From contig OZ244984.1 of the NCBI GenBank assembly GCA_965223125.1, positions 3,038,001 through 3,102,000 on the forward strand: DNA of 64,000 nucleotides, written 5' to 3'. This document shows positions 25,561 to 34,000 of this stretch, one piece after another. Position numbers and translations under genes: made by a program. Positions within the stretch are counted from its first letter, which is position 1. The number at the start of each line of letters is the position of its first letter. The DNA comes from Pacificispira sp965223125. Lineage in GTDB: Bacteria > Pseudomonadota > Alphaproteobacteria > UBA8366 > Aestuariispiraceae. The notes under the pieces were generated by a model, which saw only the letters and a program-made list of their open reading frames with translations, was not told the origin of the DNA and did no database searches.

Positions 25561-26025
25561 TCATTCGATTGGCATTGCAGTCATGCGACCGCGCTCAGTC
25601 ATGCGTCTCAGAAGCCGCTCCAGGGTTACCCTCTCATCCAGTGACAGCAGGCAGTCGAAGAATTCCGCATCATTGCGGTCGGCGAGCGCAGCCAGTTCCG
25701 GCACCAGAGCAATGCCCTGTTCCGTCAGGGCGAGTGTTTGTGCGCGTCCATCTTCGGCGCTGGCCTTGCGTATGATCAGCGATTTGGTGATCAGCCTGTC
25801 GGCAAGTTTGCTGATCGCTCCCCGCGTCATGCCCATTTCGTCCGCAAGGCGGCTCGGTGCCGTTGGTTCCTTGTCGAAGAGTGCACGCATCATGCACCAT
25901 TCGGCGACGGTCACATTCTTTGTGGCGAGCTTGGCAGCGAATGCATGGGATACATGATTGGACACCATACGCAGCCAGAAGCCGAGATGCGCTGAAACAT
26001 CAGATACGGGTGGTGAAGAGGACAT
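25561..26025 (-). CDS. MarR family transcriptional regulator
   Basis: A 154-residue winged-helix regulator. WCMMRALFDKEPTAPSRLAD, MGMTRGAISKLADRLITKSL (recognition helix) and an R-x-x-T-L-A-LTEQG wing are visible. It is the first gene of a probable two-gene unit with the DUF1398 protein. Palindromes over its own promoter (26041-26078) suggest autorepression. The inducer is unknown. Confidence 0.88.
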   Translation of the reverse strand: MSSSPPVSDVSAHLGFWLRMVSNHVSHAFAAKLATKNVTVAEWCMMRALFDKEPTAPSRLADEMGMTRGAISKLADRLITKSLIIRKASAEDGRAQTLALTEQGIALVPELAALADRNDAEFFDCLLSLDERVTLERLLRRMTERGRMTAMPIE

Positions 26026-26040
26026 GATTTACCTTGATTA

Positions 26041-26078
26041 TTTCCTAGGAAACTACTTAACTTAAGTTTCCTTGTCAA
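26041..26078 (-). promoter_or_regulatory. MarR-gene promoter with overlapping palindromes
   Basis: The complement of 26073-26078 is a perfect TTGACA -35. Between it and the gene lie a 12-base palindrome TTTCCTAGGAAA (26041-26052), a 10-base palindrome AACTTAAGTT (26059-26068), and GGAAACT/AGTTTCC arms at 26048-26054 and 26065-26071. Overlapping palindromes at a promoter fit MarR dimer binding. The -10 hexamer is less clear. Confidence 0.55.
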
Positions 26079-26173
26079 TTATATTCCAAGATAACCCCGA
26101 GCAATGTTAGTCGGGGCACCAATTCTTAATGGGTACGGGTAGGAAGAATCAGGTGGCTGATGCTCTGGCTTAT

Positions 26174-27277
26174 TTACCCATCTGCCGCCATGAAATCCGT
26201 CAGAGCCGCGATCAGCCTGTCATTCTCGGCGGCGGTACCGACGGTCATGCGCAGGCTTTCGGGCAGGCCATAGGCGGCAACCGCCCGGACGATGACGCCG
26301 CGTTCGGCCAGAAAGGCATTTGCGCGTTTGGCCGTATCTGTATCCCTGAACCGGGCAAGCACGAAGTTTCCCACCGAGGGCGGGAAGTCGAGCCCCAACT
26401 GCCCGAGCGCGCCGGTCAGGCGCTTCAATTGTTCGGCATTCAATGCAAGGCTGGCTTCGATGTGGTCCCGGTCGGCCAGGGCGGCGATCCCGGCGGCCTG
26501 GGCTGTGGCATTCACGTTGAACGGACTGCGTACCCGGTTCAGCGCGTCGACCACCGCGACCGGCGCATAGCACCAGCCCAGCCGCAGGGCAGCCAGTCCG
26601 AACAGTTTCGAGAACGTGCGCAGCATCACGACATTCGGAAATTCATCAACCAGAGCGCGCCCGTCGGAGTAATCCGCCGTATCGACATATTCGGAATAGG
26701 CGGCATCCACCACCAGCAGGATATCATCGCGCAAGCCCACCCGCAGGCGGCGAAGTTCGCTTGCCGGGATATAGGTACCGGTCGGGTTGTTCGGATTGGC
26801 GATGAAGCAGATCTTCGTTCGGTCCGTCGCATGGGCCAGCAACTGATTGATATCGGCATGCAGGTCCACCGTTTCCGGCGCCAGGACCGGCACCGCGCCG
26901 ACGGTTCGCGCCGTGATGCCATACATCAGGAATCCGTGCTGTGTCTGGAGGACCTCATCCCCTTCACCGACATAGCAGCGGACCAGCAGCGTGATCAGTT
27001 CATCCGACCCCGCGCCGCAGACGATCCGCGCCGGGTCCAGATCGAAATGCGCAGCGAGGGCCTGTCGCAATGCGGTCGCGCCGCCATCGGGATAGCGGTT
27101 CAGCGCGGTTGCTTCGCCATAGGCTGCAATCGCCTTCGGGCTTGGCCCAAGCGGGTTTTCATTGGCTGACAGGACGACGGTGGTCGCATCGCCATGGGCA
27201 CCGGGGACATAGATCGGGGCATCGGCGATGCCGGGTCGGAGCTTAAGGGGTGAGTTCAGCGTTGCATCAGTGCTCAT
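26174..27277 (-). CDS. hisC: Histidinol-phosphate aminotransferase
   Basis: A 367-residue class I/II PLP aminotransferase. LSANENPLGPSP near residue 40, CGAGSDELI, FIANPNNPTGTY and the PLP lysine in RTFSKLFGLAALRLGW are visible. In this family the same enzyme often serves both histidine and aromatic amino acid synthesis. Coupling by a 4-base overlap to a chorismate mutase gene supports an aromatic role here. No other his gene is nearby. Confidence 0.92.
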   Translation of the reverse strand: MSTDATLNSPLKLRPGIADAPIYVPGAHGDATTVVLSANENPLGPSPKAIAAYGEATALNRYPDGGATALRQALAAHFDLDPARIVCGAGSDELITLLVRCYVGEGDEVLQTQHGFLMYGITARTVGAVPVLAPETVDLHADINQLLAHATDRTKICFIANPNNPTGTYIPASELRRLRVGLRDDILLVVDAAYSEYVDTADYSDGRALVDEFPNVVMLRTFSKLFGLAALRLGWCYAPVAVVDALNRVRSPFNVNATAQAAGIAALADRDHIEASLALNAEQLKRLTGALGQLGLDFPPSVGNFVLARFRDTDTAKRANAFLAERGVIVRAVAAYGLPESLRMTVGTAAENDRLIAALTDFMAADG

Positions 27278-28131
27278 TCAGGTCTCTCTTCATGATGCCA
27301 TTCGGGCCCCAGGACTTCGGCATAACCGCCGACAACTTCCACGCTGACGACGGCATCTCGAACTTCGATCAGTTCCAGCCGGGGATCCTTGCTGTCAACG
27401 AAATCGCCAAGTTCGATCAGATGGACCCAGCTTTCCTCCTGCCGGGCAGAGGCGGTGAACAGCGGATGCAGCTTGGCGCGTTGCAGGATGGCATTCAGGC
27501 CGGTGCGGGACAGCGGTTCATGGGTTTCCATCAGCAGCAGCGTCCGGTCGCTTCCCGTCGGCTCCAGCTTCAGTCGGGCAACGGCAAAGGCATCCTGCAT
27601 CTGGCCGCGCACACTGCCAACCCCGGCGAAGGGCAGGCGCATGATGACCTTCGGTGCGTTGGCTCCAGACAGCTTTACCCACCAGGGGTCAACATCGCTT
27701 TCCCTCGGTGCCGGCAGGACGGCGATCTGGTGCTTATCCTCGAATACCTGGGCCAGGGTGTCGCGTACGGTCGGATAGGCGGTCATAGGCACCTGACTGC
27801 CGAACTGGTCGCGGGCCAGGTCCCACAGGGTGTGTTCTTCGGCATTGGCCAGCACGGCGATGGAATATTTCGCCTGGAGCATGGTAAAGGCGGCAATCAT
27901 CTCATGCCACATGCGGGCCAGCGCAGCGAAGGGGAACGGGCCTTTGTGACGTTCCGCAAGACGGCGCAGCATCGCGGCTTCACGTGTCGGGCGCACCGGA
28001 AAGGCCGCACCTGTGCCTTTCGCGGCGGCGACATATTGCACGACTTCCCAGCGCTTCAGGATCAGATCATGGATCTGGTCGTCGATCTCATCAATCTGGT
28101 GGCGCAGTTCTTCCAGCGTCGGCTTGGTCAT
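27274..28131 (-). CDS. Chorismate mutase (AroQ) with degenerate prephenate-dehydratase-like C-terminus
   Basis: A 285-residue protein. Residues 5-90 form an AroQ-type chorismate mutase, with LRHQIDEIDDQIHDLILKR and RPTREAAMLRRLAERH carrying the expected arginine pair. The remainder looks like a periplasmic-binding-like dehydratase domain plus an ACT-like end (RTLLLMETHEPLSRTGLNAI), but the TRF motif of active prephenate dehydratases is not present. It is therefore probably a mutase only, or a regulated mutase. It precedes hisC with a 4-base overlap. Similar proteins occur in the same position in related alphaproteobacteria. Confidence 0.85.
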   Translation of the reverse strand: MTKPTLEELRHQIDEIDDQIHDLILKRWEVVQYVAAAKGTGAAFPVRPTREAAMLRRLAERHKGPFPFAALARMWHEMIAAFTMLQAKYSIAVLANAEEHTLWDLARDQFGSQVPMTAYPTVRDTLAQVFEDKHQIAVLPAPRESDVDPWWVKLSGANAPKVIMRLPFAGVGSVRGQMQDAFAVARLKLEPTGSDRTLLLMETHEPLSRTGLNAILQRAKLHPLFTASARQEESWVHLIELGDFVDSKDPRLELIEVRDAVVSVEVVGGYAEVLGPEWHHEERPE

Positions 28132-28322
28132 GTTTCTGCCCGGTTCGGTCTGCGGTTTGGTATTGTTATATATCAGTAGACTGTCAGGACGTAGCGCGCC
28201 CGTTGCGTGAAATCAAAATAAAACAGCGAAATGACCTTATCCGGCTGTTGCTGTGGTGGAACAGGCTAATTTACGAATTTTCTGTGGAAATTCGGGCGAC
28301 AGGGTATTAAGTCTGCGCACTG

Positions 28323-28348
28323 CCCTTTTTTCGACTGCGAAAAGAGGG
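28323..28348 (+). promoter_or_regulatory. Strong hairpin in the metA leader
   Basis: An 11-base-pair stem (28323-28333 with 28338-28348, one G-T pair) and a 4-base ACTG loop lie about 45 bases before the metA start. No T-run follows, so it is not a plain terminator. Nearby CAGGG (28300-28304) and CCCTG (28351-28355) could pair as an alternative structure. I could not match it to a known SAM riboswitch class. Confidence 0.4.
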
Positions 28349-28393
28349 TGCCCTGAAACCGGAATATCCATGCCAGAACAGTGAGTGACCGCT

Positions 28394-29314
28394 ATGCCGA
28401 TCAAGATCCCGGACAATCTCCCCGCCCGCCTGGAACTGGAACGGGAAGGCATGATGGTGATGTCCGAGGCGGATGCCGTGCGTCAGGATATCCGGCCGAT
28501 GAAGATCGGGTTGCTGAATCTGATGCCGCAGAAGCAGAAAACCGAAACCCAACTTGCCCGCCTGATCGGCGCGACGCCACTGCAGATCGACCTGACGCTG
28601 GTGACAACGGGCAGCTATGTGCCGTCCAACGTCTCGGCCCATCATCTGGCGACATTCTACCGCGCATGGGAAGAGGTGCGGGAGGAGAAGTTCGACGGTT
28701 TCATTATCACCGGCGCGCCGGTCGAAACCCTGCCCTTCGAGGAGGTCAAGTATTGGGTTGAGCTGGAACGGATCATCGACTGGACCCAGACGAACGTCCA
28801 GTCGACACTGGACATCTGCTGGGGCGCGCAGGCCGCGATGCACCATTTTCACGGCATTCCGAAGCATGAATTGTCGACGAAGATGTTCGGTGTCTACCCT
28901 CATCGGGTGATCGATCGTACGGCAAACCTGCTGCGCGGATTTTCGGACGAACTGGCGATCCCGGTATCGCGCCACACCGAAACGCGGCGGGCGGATATCG
29001 ACAGGATTCCGGGTTTGCAGGTCCTGATCGAATCCGACGAGGCGGGTCTGTGCATGATCAACGATGCACCACGGCGGCACATCTATATGCTCAATCACCT
29101 GGAATATGATGCCTGGACCCTGCGGGACGAATATCAGCGCGACGTTGATGAGGGTTTGAAAATCGACCCGCCACGCTATTATTTCCCGCAGGACGATCCA
29201 TCGCGCGATCCGCCGAACATCTGGCGCAGTCATGCCCATCTGTTCATCGCAAACTGGGTCAATGATACCTATCAGGCGACGCCTTTCGACATGAATCTGA
29301 TCGGCACGGTCTGA
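28394..29314 (+). CDS. metA: Homoserine O-acyltransferase MetA, predicted acetyl-CoA type
   Basis: A 306-residue MetA-family enzyme starting with the family-typical MPIKIPDNLPA. A GTG three codons earlier is less likely. The catalytic Cys142 lies in DICWGAQAA and the later catalytic region contains MLNHLEYD. Residue 111, in ITGAPVETLPFEE, is Glu. In characterised MetA enzymes Glu at this position gives acetyl-CoA use, while Gly (as in Escherichia coli) gives succinyl-CoA use. The product should therefore be O-acetylhomoserine for methionine synthesis, despite the usual succinyltransferase name. Confidence 0.93.
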   Translation: MPIKIPDNLPARLELEREGMMVMSEADAVRQDIRPMKIGLLNLMPQKQKTETQLARLIGATPLQIDLTLVTTGSYVPSNVSAHHLATFYRAWEEVREEKFDGFIITGAPVETLPFEEVKYWVELERIIDWTQTNVQSTLDICWGAQAAMHHFHGIPKHELSTKMFGVYPHRVIDRTANLLRGFSDELAIPVSRHTETRRADIDRIPGLQVLIESDEAGLCMINDAPRRHIYMLNHLEYDAWTLRDEYQRDVDEGLKIDPPRYYFPQDDPSRDPPNIWRSHAHLFIANWVNDTYQATPFDMNLIGTV

Positions 29315-29345
29315 CGGCAAACGCAGCGATGAGGCAGTGACAGCG

Positions 29346-29717
29346 ATGACGGCAATGGGCAGGGCAGGGGGGTGGCACGGGCTGGCGCGCAGCCTTGCCC
29401 TGTTTGCTGTCCTGATCCAGTTCACATTACCTTTCGGTGTCGCACTTGCCGCTGACTTCGCGCAGCAGGCGGATCGTCCGGCCGTCATCGACTGCTATTC
29501 AGGGGCCGTCGATCCGAAGGGTACGGTACGGGGGCATTCCTGTGTTCTGCCGGTCGGCTGCTGTCTGGCACCGATATTCGCGCTTGCGGGGATCGTCCCG
29601 TCCCAGGGCAGTGTGATTGGCTATTGGTCGGTCTGGCAAGTCGATACCGGTCTGGTTCTTCATGCCCTTGATACACATCGCCCCCCTGTCAGGGGGCCGC
29701 CAGGACACCTTCTCTGA
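29346..29717 (+). CDS. Small exported Cys-containing protein (DUF2946-like)
   Basis: A 123-residue protein with an N-terminal hydrophobic signal (about residues 10-36) ending in VALAAD. The mature part has ten or so variable residues, then CYSG, SCVLPVGCC and a hydrophobic stretch. The size, Cys-rich centre and position before a PCu(A)C copper chaperone resemble the DUF2946 or related small copper-associated proteins, but I am unsure of the family. GAGG lies eleven bases before the ATG. It ends 46 bases before the next gene and is probably co-transcribed. Confidence 0.55.
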   Translation: MTAMGRAGGWHGLARSLALFAVLIQFTLPFGVALAADFAQQADRPAVIDCYSGAVDPKGTVRGHSCVLPVGCCLAPIFALAGIVPSQGSVIGYWSVWQVDTGLVLHALDTHRPPVRGPPGHLL

Positions 29718-29763
29718 TACGCCTCGCACAGATTTCGAGACTCAATCGAGAAGGAAGATTCCC

Positions 29764-30267
29764 ATGTTCGTTCGACGCAGCATACTGGCAACCCTGTTCG
29801 CCCTCTGTCTAATCAATACGGCTTCGGCACATTCCGATGGCCACAAGCATGGTGACGGACCGATTCTCATAGAAGCAGCCTTCGCCCGGGCCAGCGCCAG
29901 TGCGGTGGTGAAGTCCGGTGCAGCCTATCTGAAAATCCACAATACCGGTGACGCCGCTGATCGCCTGATTGCTGCGGAGGGTGATGCCGCCGCGATGATA
30001 CAACTGCATACCCATATCATGCAGGACGGCGTCATGACGATGACAGAAATTGCCGGTGGCGTTGAAATCCCCGCAGATGGCGCGGCGGAATTCGCTCCCG
30101 GGGGCAATCACATCATGCTGATGGGCCTGAAGGCACCGCTGGTCGAAGGCGAAGTCCTGCCACTCACTCTGGTCTTTGTGAAGGCGGGACGCATCCCGGT
30201 CGAAATTCCGATCCTTACCGTCGGTGCGATGGGGGCGGATAAGGGCCATGGCACCATGTCCCATTAA
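29764..30267 (+). CDS. Periplasmic copper chaperone PCu(A)C
   Basis: A 167-residue protein with a signal peptide ending around TASAHS. The core contains ARASASAVVKSGAAYLKIHN, an H-x-H-I-M...MTM segment (HTHIMQDGVMTMTEI) and GGNHIMLMGLKAPL, together giving the His/Met copper-binding set of PCu(A)C. These proteins pass Cu(I) to cytochrome oxidase assembly factors. His-rich ends (HSDGHKHGDG and GHGTMSH) may add metal binding. ATG 29764 has AAGGA eight bases upstream; the frame is open much further but without signal-peptide character. Confidence 0.88.
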   Translation: MFVRRSILATLFALCLINTASAHSDGHKHGDGPILIEAAFARASASAVVKSGAAYLKIHNTGDAADRLIAAEGDAAAMIQLHTHIMQDGVMTMTEIAGGVEIPADGAAEFAPGGNHIMLMGLKAPLVEGEVLPLTLVFVKAGRIPVEIPILTVGAMGADKGHGTMSH

Positions 30268-30377
30268 GTCTGCTTCCAGCAAGGTGCACCGCCGGATCCG
30301 GTCAGGTGGTGCACCTACCGCTCAACATTCGGGTTCGCCCTCTTTCCTTGCGACCTGTGATCCGCTACATCGCGTGC

Positions 30378-31115
30378 ATGCAGCGCTGGAAACTGACACT
30401 CGAATATGATGGCGGGCCTTTCGTGGGCTGGCAGCGGCAGCCGAACGGTCCTTCCGTTCAGGCGGCGCTGGAGGAGGCTTTTTTTGCCTTTTGTGGCGAG
30501 GAGACCCTGGTTCAGGGGGCGGGGCGGACCGATACGGGCGTTCATGCGCTGGGTCAGGTCGCGCATGTCGATATCGTGCGGGACTGTACCGCGAAAACAG
30601 TTCGGGATGCGATCAACCATTATCTGCGACCGCATCCGGTCGCGGTGCTGCGGGCCGAAGCGGTGCCGGAGGATTTTCACGCCCGCTTTTCTGCCACCGG
30701 TCGCGCCTATCTTTTCCGCATCCTCAATCGGCGCGCACCTGCGGTGCTGGAGGCAGGACGGGTCTGGGCACTGCCGATGGATCTGGACTGGGAGGCGATG
30801 CATGCCGCTGCCCAGCATCTTGTCGGTCAGCACGATTTTACCAGTTTCCGGGCCAGCGAATGTCAGGCAGCCAGCCCGGTTAAAACGCTGGACCGGCTGG
30901 ATGTGCGCCGTACGGGGGAGGAAATCCATATCACGGCAGAGGCGCGCAGCTTCCTGCATCACCAGATCCGCAATTTCGCCGGAACCCTGGTCCGTATCGG
31001 TCAGGGCAAATGGTCTCCGAAGGATATTCCCCGCATCCTTGCCGCTCGTGATCGTGCTGCAGCCGGTCCAACCGCCCCGCCGCAGGGACTGTATCTGACA
31101 CGGGTGGAATATTGA
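30378..31115 (+). CDS. truA: tRNA pseudouridine(38-40) synthase TruA
   Basis: A 245-residue pseudouridine synthase modifying positions 38-40 of tRNA anticodon arms. The catalytic Asp lies in GAGRTDTGVHALGQVAH at about residues 48-64. YDGGPFVGWQRQP near the start and RSFLHHQIRNFAGTLV in the C-terminal half are typical. The start was set at MQRWKLTLEY, which fits the family; the frame is open to 30306. Confidence 0.95.
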   Translation: MQRWKLTLEYDGGPFVGWQRQPNGPSVQAALEEAFFAFCGEETLVQGAGRTDTGVHALGQVAHVDIVRDCTAKTVRDAINHYLRPHPVAVLRAEAVPEDFHARFSATGRAYLFRILNRRAPAVLEAGRVWALPMDLDWEAMHAAAQHLVGQHDFTSFRASECQAASPVKTLDRLDVRRTGEEIHITAEARSFLHHQIRNFAGTLVRIGQGKWSPKDIPRILAARDRAAAGPTAPPQGLYLTRVEY

Positions 31116-31142
31116 TATCCCGGAAACGAACCTAAAACACCA

Positions 31143-32516
31143 TCACTTTTCCGGCAGTTCCAGCGTTGGTTCAACGCCTTCCGGACGACCGACGACGACG
31201 AAGGTCAGGGCTTCCGGGTCCAACAGGTCGGCGGCCAGCGCATTCACCTGTTCCAGTGTCACGGCCTCGACCAGATCATTTCGGGTCTCGAAATAGTTGA
31301 TGGGAAAGCCGTTATATTGCATTGCGGCCAGTTGTCCGGCGATCCGCGACGAACTGGTGAAGCGGAGCGGGAAGGAACCGGTGATATAGGTCTTCGCGTC
31401 GGTAAAGCGGGTTTCGTCCAGGCCATTGTCACGGAAGTCGGTTATCACCTCTCGCACCAGCCCCAGGGTTTCGGCGACCCTGGAATTCTGCGTACCGGCA
31501 CCGCCGCGCAGCAGTGCCGAATGGTCGGCAGGATGCAGGTAGCTGTAGACGGAATAGGCGAGCCCACGCTTGACGCGGATTTCTTCGGTCAGGACTGAAC
31601 TGAAGGAGCCGCCACCCAGGATATGGTTCATCACCATGCCTGCATAATAGCGTGGATCGTCAATCTTGAGACCCGGCTGAGCAAACAGGATCGTGCTCTG
31701 CGGTATGTCGAGGTCAACGACCAGCGTACCGGAGGGCGTCGTTCCAGTAAAATCAGGGATCGGGTCGGCTACTCCCGTCTCCGGCAATTCGCCGAAAACC
31801 CGGTCGAGGATTTCGCCGAGTTCATCAGGAGTGATATCGCCAACAACGCCGATATTCAGCTTCTCGCGCGTCAGTGCGGCGGCCATGAAATCCCGGATAT
31901 CCTGAACCTGGATTGCCGCCATGCTTTCAGGCGTTCCATCGATCGGTCGTGCATAGGGATGATCGCCATAGATAAGTTCGGACATCGCGCGGCTGGCAAT
32001 CGAACCCGGATCGGTTTCAGCCTGACGAAGGCCGACCAGCAACTGGCCGCGCAGTCGGGCGACGGGTTCATCGTCGAAACGCGGTTCGGTCAGAGCGAGA
32101 CGCAGCAGGTCCAGCGCCTCGTCCCGATAGCGGTTCAGGCTGTAGAAACTGCCGGAAAAGCTGTCCTGACCAGCGCTGAAGGAAATCTGGATGGATTTGT
32201 CCGACAGCATTTCCTGGAATGTCTTGCTGTCATAGGGGCCTGCGCCTTCATCCATTGTTGCGGCGGCAAGGCGCGCCGTTCCTTCACGTCCTGGCTTGTC
32301 GTGCCCGGCTCCGCCGCCCTTGAAGCTGAATTCAATCGACGTGACCGGAACTGTCGTGTCCCGCACCAGCCACGCGGTGATACCGCCAGGGCTTGTGACT
32401 TCCTCCACCTCAACGGCAGCGTTGGCGGAGTGCAATGGTAACAGTACTGCTGACGTCAGCCCCACCAGCGCGACCAGAACTGCGGCAATCGGGAAAATGC
32501 GCATGGCCTGTTTCAT
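31143..32516 (-). CDS. M16 family peptidase-like protein, non-catalytic partner
   Basis: A 457-residue protein with a signal peptide (cleavage near HSANA) and two M16 domains. The zinc motif H-x-x-E-H is absent at the expected site: the segment reads KPGREGTARLAAATMDEGAG. M16B proteins of this kind pair with a catalytic subunit, and the gene overlaps the catalytic one upstream by 4 bases. The pair is likely periplasmic. The natural substrate is unknown. Confidence 0.88.
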   Translation of the reverse strand: MKQAMRIFPIAAVLVALVGLTSAVLLPLHSANAAVEVEEVTSPGGITAWLVRDTTVPVTSIEFSFKGGGAGHDKPGREGTARLAAATMDEGAGPYDSKTFQEMLSDKSIQISFSAGQDSFSGSFYSLNRYRDEALDLLRLALTEPRFDDEPVARLRGQLLVGLRQAETDPGSIASRAMSELIYGDHPYARPIDGTPESMAAIQVQDIRDFMAAALTREKLNIGVVGDITPDELGEILDRVFGELPETGVADPIPDFTGTTPSGTLVVDLDIPQSTILFAQPGLKIDDPRYYAGMVMNHILGGGSFSSVLTEEIRVKRGLAYSVYSYLHPADHSALLRGGAGTQNSRVAETLGLVREVITDFRDNGLDETRFTDAKTYITGSFPLRFTSSSRIAGQLAAMQYNGFPINYFETRNDLVEAVTLEQVNALAADLLDPEALTFVVVGRPEGVEPTLELPEK

Positions 32517-33883
32517 TGCGATGCCTCCGCAGCGGTTTTCGGTAACAGGACGCTGACCACTTCACCCGGTGCTGCAAGGACACGCCGGGCAACCGCGTCC
32601 ACCTGATCCGGCGTAACCTGGTCCAGCCGTTCCGGCCAGTATTCGACATCGTCCAGCGTCAGTCCGACGGACAGTGCCCGACCGATGGCCATGGCCGGTC
32701 CGCTCAGGCTGTCTCGCGCGGTGGCGGAGGAATCCTGCAAGCGAATGATGGCCCTTTTCACCTCATCCCCGGTAACGCCCTCGGTCAGAAGCCGGTCTAT
32801 TTCGGCCCTCAGCGCTGTCTCGGCGGTGTCCAGGTTGACTCCGTCAGCGGGGCTGACATAGAGGCCCATCAGTCCGGGTCCGCGCCCGTCGCCGCTATAC
32901 CAACTGCCAGCACCGACGGCGATGCCCTGATCGATCACGAGGGACTGGTAGAGGCGGCTGGTATTGCCGCCGCCCAGAAGGTGACTGAGGATTTCCAGGG
33001 CATAGCCGTCGCTCTTGTCTTCCGCCGTCACCCAGCTTGGAGCCGGTTTGCGTAGGCTAAGCGATGGCTGGCGCACCCGCTCATCGGTATAGGTGACGCG
33101 GGTCGAGACGAGCAGTGGCGGTTCCGTCAATTCGACGCGCTCCGCAATGTCGCGAGTCTCTATCGGTCCATAGATTTCTGTCGCCAGGGCGAAGACATTC
33201 TCGGCCACGACATCGCCGGAAACGACTAAGATCGCATTATTCGGGGCGTAGTAACTGTTATAGAATTCCAGCGCATCGCCAATTTCCAGCGCCTCAATCT
33301 CATGTCGCCAGCCGATGATGGGTATCGCATAGGGGTGATTGCGGTAAAAGGCGGAGGCTGCCTGTTCCGAGAGGATGCTGCCGGGATCATTGTCGGTACG
33401 CTGGCTGCGCTCCTCCAGAACAACCTGCTTTTCCGGTGTGAACTGCTCTTCGGTGATGACAAGATTGCGCATCCGGTCAGCCTCCATTCGCATCACGAGA
33501 TCAAGGCGGTCACTGGCAACTGACTGGAAATAGGCGGTGTAATCCTGCCCGGTGAAGGCATTGTCCTGACCGCCATTGCGAGCGATTGTTGCGGAAAACT
33601 CACCGGGGGCGACAGTGTCCGTCCCCTTGAACATCAGATGCTCCAGAAAATGCGCGATGCCCGATTTCCCGGCAGGTTCGTCCATCGCGCCGACACGATA
33701 CCAGACCATATGGGTAACGACGGGGGCGCGGTTGTTTTCAACCACGACGACCTGCATCCCGTTGTCCAGCCAGGTTTCCTTGGCTCCATAGATCTGCGCA
33801 GACGCAACGGTGCCAAGCGTGCAAAGACACAACGCAGCAGCCAAAAGAGCACCGCCTGCGCGCATGCCGAATGACAGATTCAT
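32513..33883 (-). CDS. M16 family zinc peptidase, catalytic subunit
   Basis: A 456-residue exported peptidase with a signal peptide ending at VASAQ. The inverted zinc motif HFLEH lies in SGIAHFLEHLMFKGT at about residues 82-86, with the downstream Glu region EADRMRNL. This is the pitrilysin/processing-peptidase type M16B. It forms a pair with the next gene. The order M16-M16-DUF3035-lspA-ileS is recurrent in Rhodospirillales-like genomes. Confidence 0.92.
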   Translation of the reverse strand: MNLSFGMRAGGALLAAALCLCTLGTVASAQIYGAKETWLDNGMQVVVVENNRAPVVTHMVWYRVGAMDEPAGKSGIAHFLEHLMFKGTDTVAPGEFSATIARNGGQDNAFTGQDYTAYFQSVASDRLDLVMRMEADRMRNLVITEEQFTPEKQVVLEERSQRTDNDPGSILSEQAASAFYRNHPYAIPIIGWRHEIEALEIGDALEFYNSYYAPNNAILVVSGDVVAENVFALATEIYGPIETRDIAERVELTEPPLLVSTRVTYTDERVRQPSLSLRKPAPSWVTAEDKSDGYALEILSHLLGGGNTSRLYQSLVIDQGIAVGAGSWYSGDGRGPGLMGLYVSPADGVNLDTAETALRAEIDRLLTEGVTGDEVKRAIIRLQDSSATARDSLSGPAMAIGRALSVGLTLDDVEYWPERLDQVTPDQVDAVARRVLAAPGEVVSVLLPKTAAEASQ

Positions 33884-34000
33884 CGAAATTCCTCCAGGGT
33901 CACGGATGCTTTAGGGTCGATGCAACAGACATAATGCTTCCCCGCCCAGGCTTCCACCATCGGGATTCCGCACATCATTGTGATGGTGTCGATAAATGGG

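Noticed and set aside
28132..28393. A SAM-II or other known SAM riboswitch before metA
   Set aside because: I could not place the conserved core of any SAM class; only a plain hairpin is supported, reported separately.
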